NCBI GenBank assembly: GCA_965194375.1
Contig: CBDAEL010000006.1
From: Tabrizicola_A aquatica
GTDB taxonomy: Bacteria > Pseudomonadota > Alphaproteobacteria > Rhodobacterales > Rhodobacteraceae
Length of the DNA: 64,000 nt
Reading direction: 5' to 3' (one strand)
Below are positions 16,772 through 24,885 of this stretch, one piece after another. The notes beneath the pieces are model-generated. The model saw only the letters and a list, made by a program, of their open reading frames with translations. It was not told the DNA's origin and made no database searches. The translations under genes and the position numbers were made by a program. Numbering within the stretch: position 1 is the stretch's first letter; each line of letters starts with the position of its first letter.

Positions 16772-17683
16772 GTGAAGCTGTCATTTGCCCAGTTCGAGCG
16801 CGAAGTCATCGGCGAACGCATCCGCGACAAGGTGAAGGCCTCGCGCATGAAAGGCATCTGGATGGGAGGATATGTGCCGCTTGGCTATGATGTGCGAGAC
16901 CGCAAGCTGGTGGTAAACGAACAGGATGCCGCCAAAGTGCGCAGGGTGTTCGAGCGCTTTGTCGAGGTTGGGTCCGCCACGGTTTTGGCGCGGGAGCTTC
17001 GCCGTGACGGCATGCGCACCAAACAGGGTGCACCCGCAGACAAAGGCTATCTCTATCGGCTCTTGAACAATCGGGTCTACCTCGGGGAGGCCGTTCACAA
17101 AGGCCAGTCCTATGCCGGTGAACACGAGGCCATCATCGATGTGCGGCTTTGGGATCAAGTGCATGACATCTTGAGCGAAAGCCCACGCACGCGCGCGAAT
17201 AACAGCCGCACGCAAACGCCCGCGCTTCTGAAGGGCCTGCTGTTCACCGCAACGGGTGCAGCCATGACGCCCTCCAGCACAAAGAAAGGTTCCCGCCGGT
17301 ACCGGTATTAAGTGTCGATGGACCTTTTGAAAAACCGCGAGCCGCCCGATGACGGCATTGCGCGTCGGTTGCCAGCGGATAATGCCGAAGGCGCTGTGAT
17401 CGGTGAAATCCGCAGGGTACTGCGGACCCCAGAAACCACCGCGCAGGTCATCTCCGCGCTAGGCCGGGATGACATTTCCGAGGCGGAAGCACTTGCCGCC
17501 CTGCAGCGGTTCCCGCAGCTTTGGGAACAGCTCTTTCCAGCAGAGCAGGCACGCATTATTCAGCTCCTCGTCAGGCGCGTAACGGTTATGGCTGATGGCC
17601 TTGTCATCGACCTGCGCACCGACGGCATCGCCGGTGTCATGCGGGACCTTATGACGCCACGCCAGCTTGAGGCGGCGGAATAA
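16772..17683 (+). pseudogene. Decayed large serine recombinase (copy 2)
   Basis: The homology to the intact recombinase at 5440-6768 begins at LSFAQFEREV near 16778 and continues to a matching C-terminus (QLEAAE). The catalytic N-terminal part, including the active-site serine, is missing, so no active enzyme can be made. A nonsense codon (TAA at 17309-17311) replaces the Tyr codon expected in the RYRYYVS segment, in the same frame, and splits the remainder into two open stretches. The 140 bases before 16772 show no recombinase homology, so the left break looks like a deletion or insertion junction. Confidence 0.92.
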
Positions 17684-18084
17684 TGGGGTCCGGCGACACC
17701 ATTCAGGTTTTTGTGCCGCTGACGCTGCGCAAAAAGAACGGGCGGCCCAAAATCATGCCGCCCTCAGATTACCTGCCGAGCGAGGATCAGACACAAGACC
17801 CGCACATCCTTCGTGCAATCGGCCGGGCATGGGGATGGCGGCGCCGCATGGATGCCGGTGAGTTCGCTTTAATTCAGGAACTCGCCGAGGCCGTTAGACT
17901 GGCTGAGCGTCATGTCAGCCGTCAGCTTCGATTAGCTTATCTGGCGCCCGAGGTGCTGAAGCGCCTCACCTGCGGGCGTGAGGCGTCTGCGGCCAGCGTG
18001 TACGATCTGTGCTTTGTGGCGGGTGCGGCTTGGAATGAGCAGACCCGGCAGGCCGTTGGCGACAGCGCAGCGAAATCAATGTGA
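17683..18084 (+). CDS. Helix-turn-helix accessory protein of the recombinase module (copy 2)
   Basis: This 133-residue paralogue of the protein at 6765-7169 keeps every recognisable segment: the basic LRKKNGRPKIMPPSDY start, WGWRRRMDAGEF, the HTH IQELAEAVRLAERHVSRQLR, and LTCGREASAASVYDLCF. Its ATG overlaps the pseudogene stop (TAATG). It has remained intact although its recombinase partner is dead. Either decay is recent, or this protein has a role independent of the recombinase. Confidence 0.8.
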   Translation: MGSGDTIQVFVPLTLRKKNGRPKIMPPSDYLPSEDQTQDPHILRAIGRAWGWRRRMDAGEFALIQELAEAVRLAERHVSRQLRLAYLAPEVLKRLTCGREASAASVYDLCFVAGAAWNEQTRQAVGDSAAKSM

Positions 18085-18300
18085 TCGGCCCATGCACAAT
18101 GTTCAGCCTACGGTGCGCGAGGGACCGCTTTGCTTGATATCCGCAACGACACGCAGGCAGTGCGACAATAGTTCCTATGAGGAGCATTTTACTTGCTGAT
18201 GACGCCAAAGGTAAATCTTTTCGCGCCAACGATCGCGCATGCGATGGCGATTGCGTCCAGAATGAAATTACAAGTGGTTAGCAAAGGGGGTGACCCAAAG

Positions 18301-19296
18301 ATGCAATCACGCACCTACAAAATCGCTCCATTTCTAACACAGGCCTGCAAGACGCTTGGTTTCGGACCTGCCCGCGTGCTTGCACGCGCAGGCCTCTCGG
18401 TCGACTACCTTGCGCATGAGGGGCGCGGCCTTGATGCTGTCGCATGGTTTGCGGTTCTGGAGGCACTCGTCACTGAGGCGGGAAACCTGGATCGCGCGAT
18501 GGAGCTTGGGCGCGCGCTGGCCACGGGGCCGCTGCACCCTGCCCTGATTGCCTTCTCGTCAAGCCCCGACATCCGGACGGGACTGAACCGACTGGCCTTG
18601 TTCAAACCTCTGATCGCACCTGTTTCGCTTGCGATTGTGGAAAAGGACGGAGTGCTTTCAATCACGCTTACCTCCGCAGACGTGACTGCTGCCCTGCCCC
18701 CTGGGATCGCCATCATGGAGGTGTCCTATTTTCTGGAAATCCTACGAACGTTCGCGTCTGAACAGATCATGCCACAATCTGTGACCCTACCCGCATCGGT
18801 GCAGATCACCCACGCCTTGCGCCTGTTCGCAGGGTGTGAAGTCCTTATTGGCGACCACGCTGGCATTGCGCTGTACGCCGCAAATGCGTCATTGCCGATC
18901 ATCTCGGCTGATACCGCTGTTTACCGCGCCATCGAGCAAGAACTTATGGCCCGTTTAACTTCGCTATCCGGAGCGATCGGCATGGCAGACCGCGTGCGGC
19001 GCGAGATCCGAGATATGCTGCCATCAGGCCGGGTGTCGGCCGAAGCAGTGGCTAGCCGTTTGCGGGTCAGCACGCGCAGCCTGCAGCGCAAGCTGAAGGA
19101 CGAAGGGGTATCGTTTCAGACTATCCTTGATGAGACTCGCGCGGCTTTGGCGCTGATCTATCTGCGCGAGCACAAGCTTAGCACGGAAGAGACAAGTTTC
19201 TTGTTGGCCTACCGCGACCCGAACTCATTCTATCGCGCCTTCAGTGAATGGACCGGCATGACCCCGGCAGAGGCGCGCGCATCACCCGCTGCTTGA
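18301..19296 (+). CDS. AraC-family transcriptional regulator
   Basis: The 331-residue protein has an N-terminal arabinose-binding-like sensor of the OruR/ArgR-type AraC group (residues about 10-195). The C-terminal double HTH includes VSAEAVASRLRVSTRSLQRK and the segment AYRDPNSFYRAFSEWTGMTP. I chose the ATG at 18301, which follows AAAGGGGGTGACCC; the frame could extend to 18193 without good support. It precedes a short-chain dehydrogenase gene in the same direction. The gap between them carries two direct repeats spaced by two helical turns, as expected for an AraC-type activator site. The inducer is unknown. Confidence 0.92.
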   Translation: MQSRTYKIAPFLTQACKTLGFGPARVLARAGLSVDYLAHEGRGLDAVAWFAVLEALVTEAGNLDRAMELGRALATGPLHPALIAFSSSPDIRTGLNRLALFKPLIAPVSLAIVEKDGVLSITLTSADVTAALPPGIAIMEVSYFLEILRTFASEQIMPQSVTLPASVQITHALRLFAGCEVLIGDHAGIALYAANASLPIISADTAVYRAIEQELMARLTSLSGAIGMADRVRREIRDMLPSGRVSAEAVASRLRVSTRSLQRKLKDEGVSFQTILDETRAALALIYLREHKLSTEETSFLLAYRDPNSFYRAFSEWTGMTPAEARASPAA

Positions 19297-19328
19297 TTGG
19301 CGCGATCCGTTTGTCTGTTGGCGCGATC
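19297..19328 (+). promoter_or_regulatory. Direct repeats, candidate AraC-type operator
   Basis: The 11-base sequence TTGGCGCGATC occurs at 19297-19307 and again at 19318-19328, exactly 21 bases apart start to start. Direct half-sites on the same face of the helix are typical of AraC-family activators. They lie immediately after the AraC gene and about 70 bases before the dehydrogenase start. The link to this regulator is inferred. Confidence 0.55.
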
Positions 19329-19395
19329 TGCGATTGAAGCAAAGCGTGGCGACGGCCACCTCTGAAGCGTGAAAGACAGTTTCAAAGGCAGGACC

Positions 19396-20223
19396 ATGAC
19401 TCAGACCATCTTCATCACTGGGACATCCAGTGGCATCGGCAAGGCAACGGCGCATTACTTCCATGACAAGGGCTGGAACGTTGTGGCCACCCTGCGCAAT
19501 CCGACGCAGGCGGGCGATCTTTCAGATCTGCCACGTGTGCTGGTTACGCGTCTGGATGTCACCGACGGTTCCTCAATCGCAGCGGCGGTTGATGCAGCCC
19601 ACGCGCGGTTCGGCGGCATCGACGTGCTGCTGAACAACGCAGGCTACGGCGCTTATGGCCCTCTGGAAGCATTTGACATGGAAGGCATCCGCCGTCAGTT
19701 CGACACCAACGTAATCGGGCTTTTGGAAGTGACCAAGGCCGTGCTGCCCAGCATGCGCGCACAGGGCAAAGGTGTGATCGTGAATATCTCCTCGATCGGG
19801 GGGCGCATGACTTTTCCACTTGGAAGCCTGTATCACGGCACGAAATTCGCGGTGGAGGGCCTCTCCGAAGCCCTGCATTATGAGCTGGAACCGTTGGGGA
19901 TCCGGGTCAAGATCGTCGAGCCCGGCATGATCGCCACCGATTTCAGCGGGCGTTCCTTTGATTTTCGCCAGACGCCTGATCTGACTGCTTATCAGCCTGT
20001 AGTTGACAAGCTTTTTGCTGTACTCGGTAGCCCCGAGTTGGCCGCAACAGCATCGCCGCCATCGGTCGTGAGCGAGACAATCTGGGCCGCCGCCACGGAC
20101 GGCACGTCCAGCCTGCGCTATACCGCGGGGGAAGATGCCGCCGCATACATGGCAGCGCGGTCCACGCAGGATGACGCGACCTTCATCAGCGGCGTCAAGG
20201 CGCAGTTCGGCTTAGGCGGTTGA
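19396..20223 (+). CDS. Short-chain dehydrogenase/reductase (classical SDR)
   Basis: The 275-residue oxidoreductase has the cofactor motif TGTSSGIG, the NNAG motif (LLNNAGYGAYGP), the catalytic Ser region NISSIGG, and the YHGTK active-site Tyr/Lys pair. Length and motifs match the classical SDR subfamily with NADP-type residues near the first motif. The ATG at 19396 follows AAAGGCAGG; an earlier in-frame ATG at 19369 would add nine residues. Its stop overlaps the start of the methyltransferase frame, so the two genes form a unit, probably under the upstream AraC regulator. The substrate is unknown. Confidence 0.92.
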   Translation: MTQTIFITGTSSGIGKATAHYFHDKGWNVVATLRNPTQAGDLSDLPRVLVTRLDVTDGSSIAAAVDAAHARFGGIDVLLNNAGYGAYGPLEAFDMEGIRRQFDTNVIGLLEVTKAVLPSMRAQGKGVIVNISSIGGRMTFPLGSLYHGTKFAVEGLSEALHYELEPLGIRVKIVEPGMIATDFSGRSFDFRQTPDLTAYQPVVDKLFAVLGSPELAATASPPSVVSETIWAAATDGTSSLRYTAGEDAAAYMAARSTQDDATFISGVKAQFGLGG

Positions 20224-20915
20224 CGGAGTTGCTCCGCATCACGAGTGGCCAGACCGAATGTGGCTGCACCCCTAAAGGGGGTGCACCCAACCTGCGTCCC
20301 AATCATGGAAAAGTGCGCAGCTGCATTGCTCGCAACATCTCTGCTTCGCCCATTAGTCTGTTCGGTCGTGAATTGTTTAGGTCCCCACGGAGCGTCGGGG
20401 CTATCGTCCCATCCAGTGCCTACCTTGCGCATGCAATCACCAACGGACTGTCAAAAACGGATGGTCCAGTTCTGGAATTGGGGCCCGGCACGGGCGCGTT
20501 TACGCGTGCCTTAATCGAACGCGGCGTGTTGCCGGAACAGATCGCAGCCATCGAGGCCAGTGAAGGATTTGCCGTCACTTTGGCCGGGCAGCTTTCTCGG
20601 GTGACCGTCATTCATGGCGACGCTGTGCGCATTTCGCAATTGACGCCGTTCGGTCCCAGCGGCGCGGCTCTGATCATCTGCGGCCTGCCTCTGTTGTCGA
20701 TGCCACCTGCAAAGGTGTTGCGCATCTTGTCAGGCTGCATGCGGTCCCTCAGGCAGGACGGCGAGTTGCGCCTGTTCACCTACGGCCCCAGATGCCCCGT
20801 CTCTAAAGTCATTCGGGCGCGCCTTGGTTTGGTTGCGCGGCGAATAGCATTCGTTCCGATGAACATTCCACCTGCATCAGTTTTTTCCTTGCGGCAAGAA
20901 GTGCATGGTCTGTGA
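20220..20915 (+). CDS. SAM-dependent methyltransferase, PmtA-like
   Basis: The frame encodes up to 231 residues from a TTG that overlaps the SDR stop. A GTG at 20313 (after GGAAAA) is an alternative that removes an unconvincing Cys/Pro-rich leader. The core matches phospholipid N-methyltransferases of the Rhodobacter PmtA type: ELFRSPRSVGAIVPSS, then the SAM-binding motif VLELGPGTGAFTRALIERGV. It would methylate an amine-containing lipid or a small substrate at the inner face of the membrane. The substrate cannot be fixed from sequence, and it may simply be a class I methyltransferase. Confidence 0.82.
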   Translation: MTELLRITSGQTECGCTPKGGAPNLRPNHGKVRSCIARNISASPISLFGRELFRSPRSVGAIVPSSAYLAHAITNGLSKTDGPVLELGPGTGAFTRALIERGVLPEQIAAIEASEGFAVTLAGQLSRVTVIHGDAVRISQLTPFGPSGAALIICGLPLLSMPPAKVLRILSGCMRSLRQDGELRLFTYGPRCPVSKVIRARLGLVARRIAFVPMNIPPASVFSLRQEVHGL

Positions 20916-21043
20916 ACAAAGCATTTGTGGGCAAAGACGGCCGCACCGCAGTCTGGCACGACGCAACCTTCACCGGCGATGCAAAAGCACAGTACGGCTT
21001 GCGCAGATGGCTCTATAAACATCCCTCGCTCCTGTGCGGGGGC
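20912..21043 (+). pseudogene. Short frame resembling an SDR C-terminus
   Basis: A 44-codon frame opens with GTG at 20912, overlapping the methyltransferase stop. Its segment HDATFTGDAKAQYGLRR resembles the extreme C-terminus of the SDR at 19396-20223 (DDATFISGVKAQFGLGG). It may be the tail of a second, deleted SDR gene left at the edge of cargo B. The match is short, so this is tentative. No gene is seen between it and 21246; that stretch holds the left copy of the dispersed repeat. Confidence 0.4.
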
Positions 21044-21097
21044 TGATGGTTTCGAGAAAAGCGGCCATTCAAGCGCGCCTTGGTGGCCGTCCGCCTC

Positions 21098-21186
21098 CCG
21101 CCCGTTGCGACCTCGGGCCTCTTGACCAGTAGCCGCTGAAATGGGCACCAACCCGCACAACCACGCCGTCTTCGGGTGTCTCTGTT
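21098..21186 (+). repeat. Dispersed repeat, left copy
   Basis: This 89-base stretch begins CCGCCCGTTGCGACC and contains CGCACAACCACGCCG followed by CTTCGGGTGTCTC. It matches 31550-31637 in the same orientation at roughly four positions in five. The two copies flank the metal-resistance block. I do not recognise it as a known insertion sequence, and it does not encode an obvious protein. Confidence 0.75.
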
Positions 21187-21246
21187 GCCAGAGAGAGCTG
21201 AGACCAACCCGCTTCAACATTGGCTTGTCCCGATTTCAGCACCGCG

Positions 21247-21516
21247 CAGCGCACTATCGGCGGGGCATGGGGCTGGCAGCGGCGCATGGAAGCTGGTGAG
21301 TTCGCTACGATTTAGGAACTGACCGAGGCCGTTGGTTTGGCAGAACGGCATGTCAGTCGCCAGCTACGCTTGGCCTATCTGGCACCGGAGGTGCTGAAAC
21401 GACTGACCTGCGAGCGGGAGGCCTCGACGGTCAGTCTTTACGATCTGTGTTTTCTGGCAGGGGAGACTTGGGGAGAGCAGTTGGGGCGGGCCGTTGGCGA
21501 ACGAGGAGTGAGATAG
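21247..21516 (+). pseudogene. Decayed helix-turn-helix accessory gene (copy 3)
   Basis: In one frame this stretch reads the second part of the 133/134-residue HTH protein: TIGGAWGWQRRMEAGEF, then the HTH LTEAVGLAERHVSRQLRLAY and LTCEREASTVSLYDLCF, ending at TAG 21514-21516. A TAG at 21313-21315 replaces the Gln codon of the IQEL segment, and the first 50 or so codons are missing. No recombinase remains upstream. It is the most degraded of the three copies and marks the left border of the metal block. Confidence 0.9.
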
Positions 21517-21737
21517 GCGTGAACGGCCCTAAGCCGAACTTCATCACGCTCGGTCTCGTGCGCCCGAGACCGGCCATTCGTTCATCCCGCAGTATCCCGC
21601 AGCTCACTGTGTGATGGGAGCCTCAAGCTAAGAGCCTAGCTTCCGCTTCTCCATATGGAGCCTCGGATGGTCGCAGGCCAAGTCTGTCCGAGGAGGGGTG
21701 GGGTTCGACCCTCGGCCAATCTGGACGACGGCAGCCC
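21517..21737. other. Intergenic stretch without a convincing gene
   Basis: The 221 bases between the third HTH remnant and the ynfA stop show no coding frame of protein-like composition. They include the short direct repeat GCAGTATCCCGCAG near 21589, but no clear terminator for the minus-strand ynfA gene. Confidence 0.4.
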
Positions 21738-22070
21738 CTACGTCCTCGGTGCTAACAGGATGGTGGCAGCACCGGCAACACAGAGCAGGGCCCCGGCCAA
21801 GTCCCAGGTATCCGGCCTCTGTTTCTCGACCGCCCATAGCCATACAAGCGAGGCGGCGATGTAGACGCCACCGTAGGCCGCATAAGCGCGCCCTGCGAAA
21901 TCCGATGGGGCCAGGGTCAGGAGCCAAGCGAAAACGGCGAGGCTGAGGAGGCCGGGGACCAGCCAGAGCGGGCTCGCCCCTTGCCGCATCCAGGCCCAGA
22001 CCGCAAAGCAGCCCGCAATCTCGGCCAAAGCGGCACCGATGTAGATGGCGAGGGTGCCGGGTAAGTTCAC
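21738..22070 (-). CDS. ynfA: YnfA/UPF0060 family membrane protein
   Basis: The 110-residue protein has four hydrophobic helices and the YnfA signatures EIAGCFAVWAWMR, YAAYGGVYIAASLVWLW and GALLCVAGAA. YnfA resembles small multidrug-resistance exporters; its transport role is not settled. I chose the GTG at 22070, because it overlaps the merR stop (GTGA) and gives the usual family length; an ATG at 22112 would add a polar leader. Co-transcription with merR suggests metal-responsive control. Confidence 0.88.
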   Translation of the reverse strand: MNLPGTLAIYIGAALAEIAGCFAVWAWMRQGASPLWLVPGLLSLAVFAWLLTLAPSDFAGRAYAAYGGVYIAASLVWLWAVEKQRPDTWDLAGALLCVAGAATILLAPRT

Positions 22071-22507
22071 GATGCCCCCTCGCTCTCCGGATGCCGGTGA
22101 TCGGTTGCGCATAGCGAATGGTCGCCCAGAACTTCAATGACCCGGCAGTCGGCGATCCGACCGCCTGCGCATTGCACGACCATGCGCTCAAGTTCGGCTT
22201 TCAGCGCCGTCAACCGGGCAAGGCGACTTTCGACCTCGGCAAGTTGCGCCTTGGCGATGGCATCGGCGGCAGCGCAGGATTGGTCAGGTCTGTCCGACAG
22301 GCTGAGGAGATCGCGGATCGCCTCCAGCGTGAAACCCAGATCGCGGGCGTGGCGGATGAATGCCAGCCGTTCCTGCGCCTTGCGACCGTAGAGCCGCTGG
22401 TTGCCCGCGCTGCGCTCGGCTTCGGGCAAGAGGCCGATCTGCTCGTAGTAGCGGATCGTCGGAACCTTCACCCCCGCGGCCTCGCCCAGTTTTCCGATGG
22501 TCAGCAT
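22067..22507 (-). CDS. MerR-family heavy-metal-responsive regulator (ZntR/CadR/PbrR type)
   Basis: The 146-residue regulator has the MerR winged helix (LTIGKLGEAAGVKVPTIRYY, EQIGLLPEAERS), the long dimerisation helix and a Cys-containing metal-binding end (QCAGGRIADCRVIEV, then SLC). Two C-terminal cysteines next to the conserved earlier one are typical of sensors for Zn, Cd or Pb. I chose the ATG at 22507. It is divergent from the P-type ATPase it probably controls by twisting the promoter at 22518-22548. Confidence 0.93.
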   Translation of the reverse strand: MLTIGKLGEAAGVKVPTIRYYEQIGLLPEAERSAGNQRLYGRKAQERLAFIRHARDLGFTLEAIRDLLSLSDRPDQSCAAADAIAKAQLAEVESRLARLTALKAELERMVVQCAGGRIADCRVIEVLGDHSLCATDHRHPESEGAS

Positions 22508-22517
22508 CAGATTCCCC

Positions 22518-22548
22518 TTGAAGCTATAGTTGCTAGAGACATTAGGTT
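22518..22548 (+). promoter_or_regulatory. MerR-type promoter of the metal ATPase operon
   Basis: A -35-like TTGAAG (22518-22523) and a -10-like TAGGTT (22543-22548) are separated by 19 bases, the over-long spacing that MerR-family activators require. The spacer contains CTATAGTTGCTAGAG, which resembles the dyad of ZntR/CadR/PbrR operators. It lies between merR and the ATPase gene, reading towards the ATPase. Confidence 0.75.
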
Positions 22549-22596
22549 CCTGATTCGATGAAAGCAACTGCCCGCACTGCGGCAGGAGGAATGACA

Positions 22597-24882
22597 ATGT
22601 CGGAAGCTGCACGCGAAACGTCCTGTGACTGGACCGTGACGGGCATGGACTGCGGGTCCTGCGCGACCAAGATCAAGGATGCGGTGGCGCGTCTTCCGGG
22701 GGTGAGCGGCGTCGAGGTCGGGATCATGACAGAACGCCTGCGGCTGACGCTGGATGAGGCGCAGACCGGGCGGGACAAGATCGAGAAGACCGTCCGGGCG
22801 CTTGGCTATCAGATTGCGCCGCGCGCTGCCGGTGCGAAGAAGGATTTTGTGCTGCCCGGCGCCCATGACGGGCACGGCCATGACGATGCGGCACATGAGG
22901 GCCACGATCACGCCGGGCACGACCACGGCCCGAAGGCGGCCGCCGCAAAGCGCGATGACAGCGGCCACGGTAGCCCCGGCCATGTCCATGACGACCCCGC
23001 CGACTGGGGCAAGCGCTGGTATCAGACGGCCAAGAGCAAGCTGGTCATCTTCACCGCGCTGTTGCTCGGTGCCGCCTGGATCATCGAATATCTTGCGCCC
23101 GAGATTGGCAAATGGACCTTTGTCGCCGCCTGTCTGATCGGCGTGGCCCCGGTGGCACAGCGCGCCTTTGCGGCGCTACGGATGGGGCAACCATTTACCA
23201 TCGAAAGCCTGATGACCATCGCCGCCATCGGCGCGCTGTTCATCAATGCGGCGGAAGAGGCGGCGCTGGTCGTCTTCCTGTTCGCCGTGGGCGAAGTGCT
23301 GGAAGGCGTGGCCGCAGGCAAGGCGCGCGACGGCATCCGGGCCTTGGCGAACCTTGTCCCGAAAACGGCGCAACTGGTCACCGGCGACACCACGCGCGAG
23401 GTTCCAGCCGCAAGCCTGTCTGTGGGCCAGACAGTCCTTGTCCGCCCCGGTGACCGAATTCCGGCCGATGGCGAGATCGTGGACGGCACCTCGGGTGTGG
23501 ATGAAAGCCCGGTCACCGGCGAAAGCGTGCCCAAGACGCGCGGGCCGGGAGATGCGGTCTTTGCAGGCGCAATCAACACCGAGGCGGCGCTGCGGGTAAA
23601 GGTCACCAAGGGCGCAGAAGACAATACCATCGCGCGCATAATCCGCCTGGTCGAAGAGGCCGAGGAGGCCCGCGCGCCGACCGAGCGCTTCATCGACCGC
23701 TTCAGCCGCTGGTACATGCCCGCCATTGTCGCGGTTGCCGCGCTGGTGATCGTGGTACCGCCGCTGGCATTTGGTCAGCCTTGGGACACGTGGATTTACC
23801 GGGGGCTTGCGCTTCTCTTGATCGGTTGCCCCTGCGCGCTGGTCATCTCGGTGCCTGCCTCCATCGCGTCGGCCATGTCCACCGGGGCGCGCCGCGGGCT
23901 CCTGATGAAGGGCGGCGCCGTGATCGAAGCCGCAGCGAAGGTGGATGTCGTGACCTTCGACAAGACCGGAACGCTGACGCATGGCCGCCCGCAGGTGACG
24001 GATGTGGTGCCGTTCGGGGCAACGACCGAGGCCGAGCTTCTTGCCGTTGCTGCGGGCGTCGAAACAGGGTCGAGCCACCCGCTGGCGATTGCGATCCTGA
24101 ACAAGGCCAAGGACGCGGGCATTTCCGCGCTGCCTTCGCAGGATGCCAAGGCCCTGATGGGCAAGGGCGTTGTTGCAACCGTGGGCGGCGCTGTGGCCTA
24201 TGTGTCCTCACCCCGTTACGCGATGGAAAACGGCGGGCTCGATGGCATCGGTCTTCGGCAGGCCACCATCTTTGAAGAGGACGGCAAGACCGCCGTCGCC
24301 GTGTTCCGCGAAAAGACGCCACTCGGTCTGATTGCCATGCGGGACGAGCCGCGGGCGGATGCCAAAGAGGCGGTGCGCCAGTTGACGGCGATGGGAGTGA
24401 CTTCGGTGATCCTGACCGGCGACAACCCGCGCACGGCCGCCGCCATCGCCGGAAGCCTCGGGCTGAAGTTCGAAGCCGACATGATGCCCGAGGACAAGCT
24501 CGATTACATCCGCGAGATCGGCACCCAAGGCGGCGTCATGATGATCGGCGACGGTATCAACGACGCCCCCGCACTGAAACAGGCGAGTGTCGGCGTGGCG
24601 ATGGGATCGGGCACCGATGTAGCTTTGGAAACCGCCGATGCGGCAATCCTGCGCGACCGGGTGACGGACATTCCCGCAACGATCAGTCTGTCGCGCGCGG
24701 CGATGGCCAATATCCGCCAGAACGTCACCATCGCGCTTGGCCTGAAAGCAGTCTTCCTCGTGACCTCGGTCTTTGGCCTGACCGGCCTCTGGATCGCGAT
24801 CCTGGCCGACACGGGCGCGACTGTGCTGGTGACGCTGAACGCCCTGCGCCTGCTGCGGTTCAATCCTGAACGGGAGGCGTAA
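22597..24882 (+). CDS. zntA: Heavy-metal-exporting P1B-type ATPase (ZntA/CadA/PbrA-like)
   Basis: The 761-residue inner-membrane pump exports soft divalent cations such as Zn, Cd or Pb at the cost of ATP. It has an N-terminal heavy-metal domain (GMDCGSC, Cys19/Cys22), a His/Asp-rich linker (residues about 90-130) and the P1B-2 metal site GCPCALV (about 410). The phosphorylation motif DKTGT (about 455) and hinge motif GDGINDAP (about 651) follow. I chose the ATG at 22597, eight bases after AGGAGG. The operon order merR, ATPase, methyltransferase-like protein, lspA resembles the lead-resistance pbrRA-pbrC arrangement known from Cupriavidus. Confidence 0.96.
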   Translation: MSEAARETSCDWTVTGMDCGSCATKIKDAVARLPGVSGVEVGIMTERLRLTLDEAQTGRDKIEKTVRALGYQIAPRAAGAKKDFVLPGAHDGHGHDDAAHEGHDHAGHDHGPKAAAAKRDDSGHGSPGHVHDDPADWGKRWYQTAKSKLVIFTALLLGAAWIIEYLAPEIGKWTFVAACLIGVAPVAQRAFAALRMGQPFTIESLMTIAAIGALFINAAEEAALVVFLFAVGEVLEGVAAGKARDGIRALANLVPKTAQLVTGDTTREVPAASLSVGQTVLVRPGDRIPADGEIVDGTSGVDESPVTGESVPKTRGPGDAVFAGAINTEAALRVKVTKGAEDNTIARIIRLVEEAEEARAPTERFIDRFSRWYMPAIVAVAALVIVVPPLAFGQPWDTWIYRGLALLLIGCPCALVISVPASIASAMSTGARRGLLMKGGAVIEAAAKVDVVTFDKTGTLTHGRPQVTDVVPFGATTEAELLAVAAGVETGSSHPLAIAILNKAKDAGISALPSQDAKALMGKGVVATVGGAVAYVSSPRYAMENGGLDGIGLRQATIFEEDGKTAVAVFREKTPLGLIAMRDEPRADAKEAVRQLTAMGVTSVILTGDNPRTAAAIAGSLGLKFEADMMPEDKLDYIREIGTQGGVMMIGDGINDAPALKQASVGVAMGSGTDVALETADAAILRDRVTDIPATISLSRAAMANIRQNVTIALGLKAVFLVTSVFGLTGLWIAILADTGATVLVTLNALRLLRFNPEREA

Positions 24883-24885
24883 GCG

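Noticed and set aside
16640..16777. Left junction of the second recombinase copy considered as an attachment site
   Set aside because: I found only a 5-base inverted pair (CCAAT/ATTGG) and no match to sequence near the intact copy, so no att core can be claimed.
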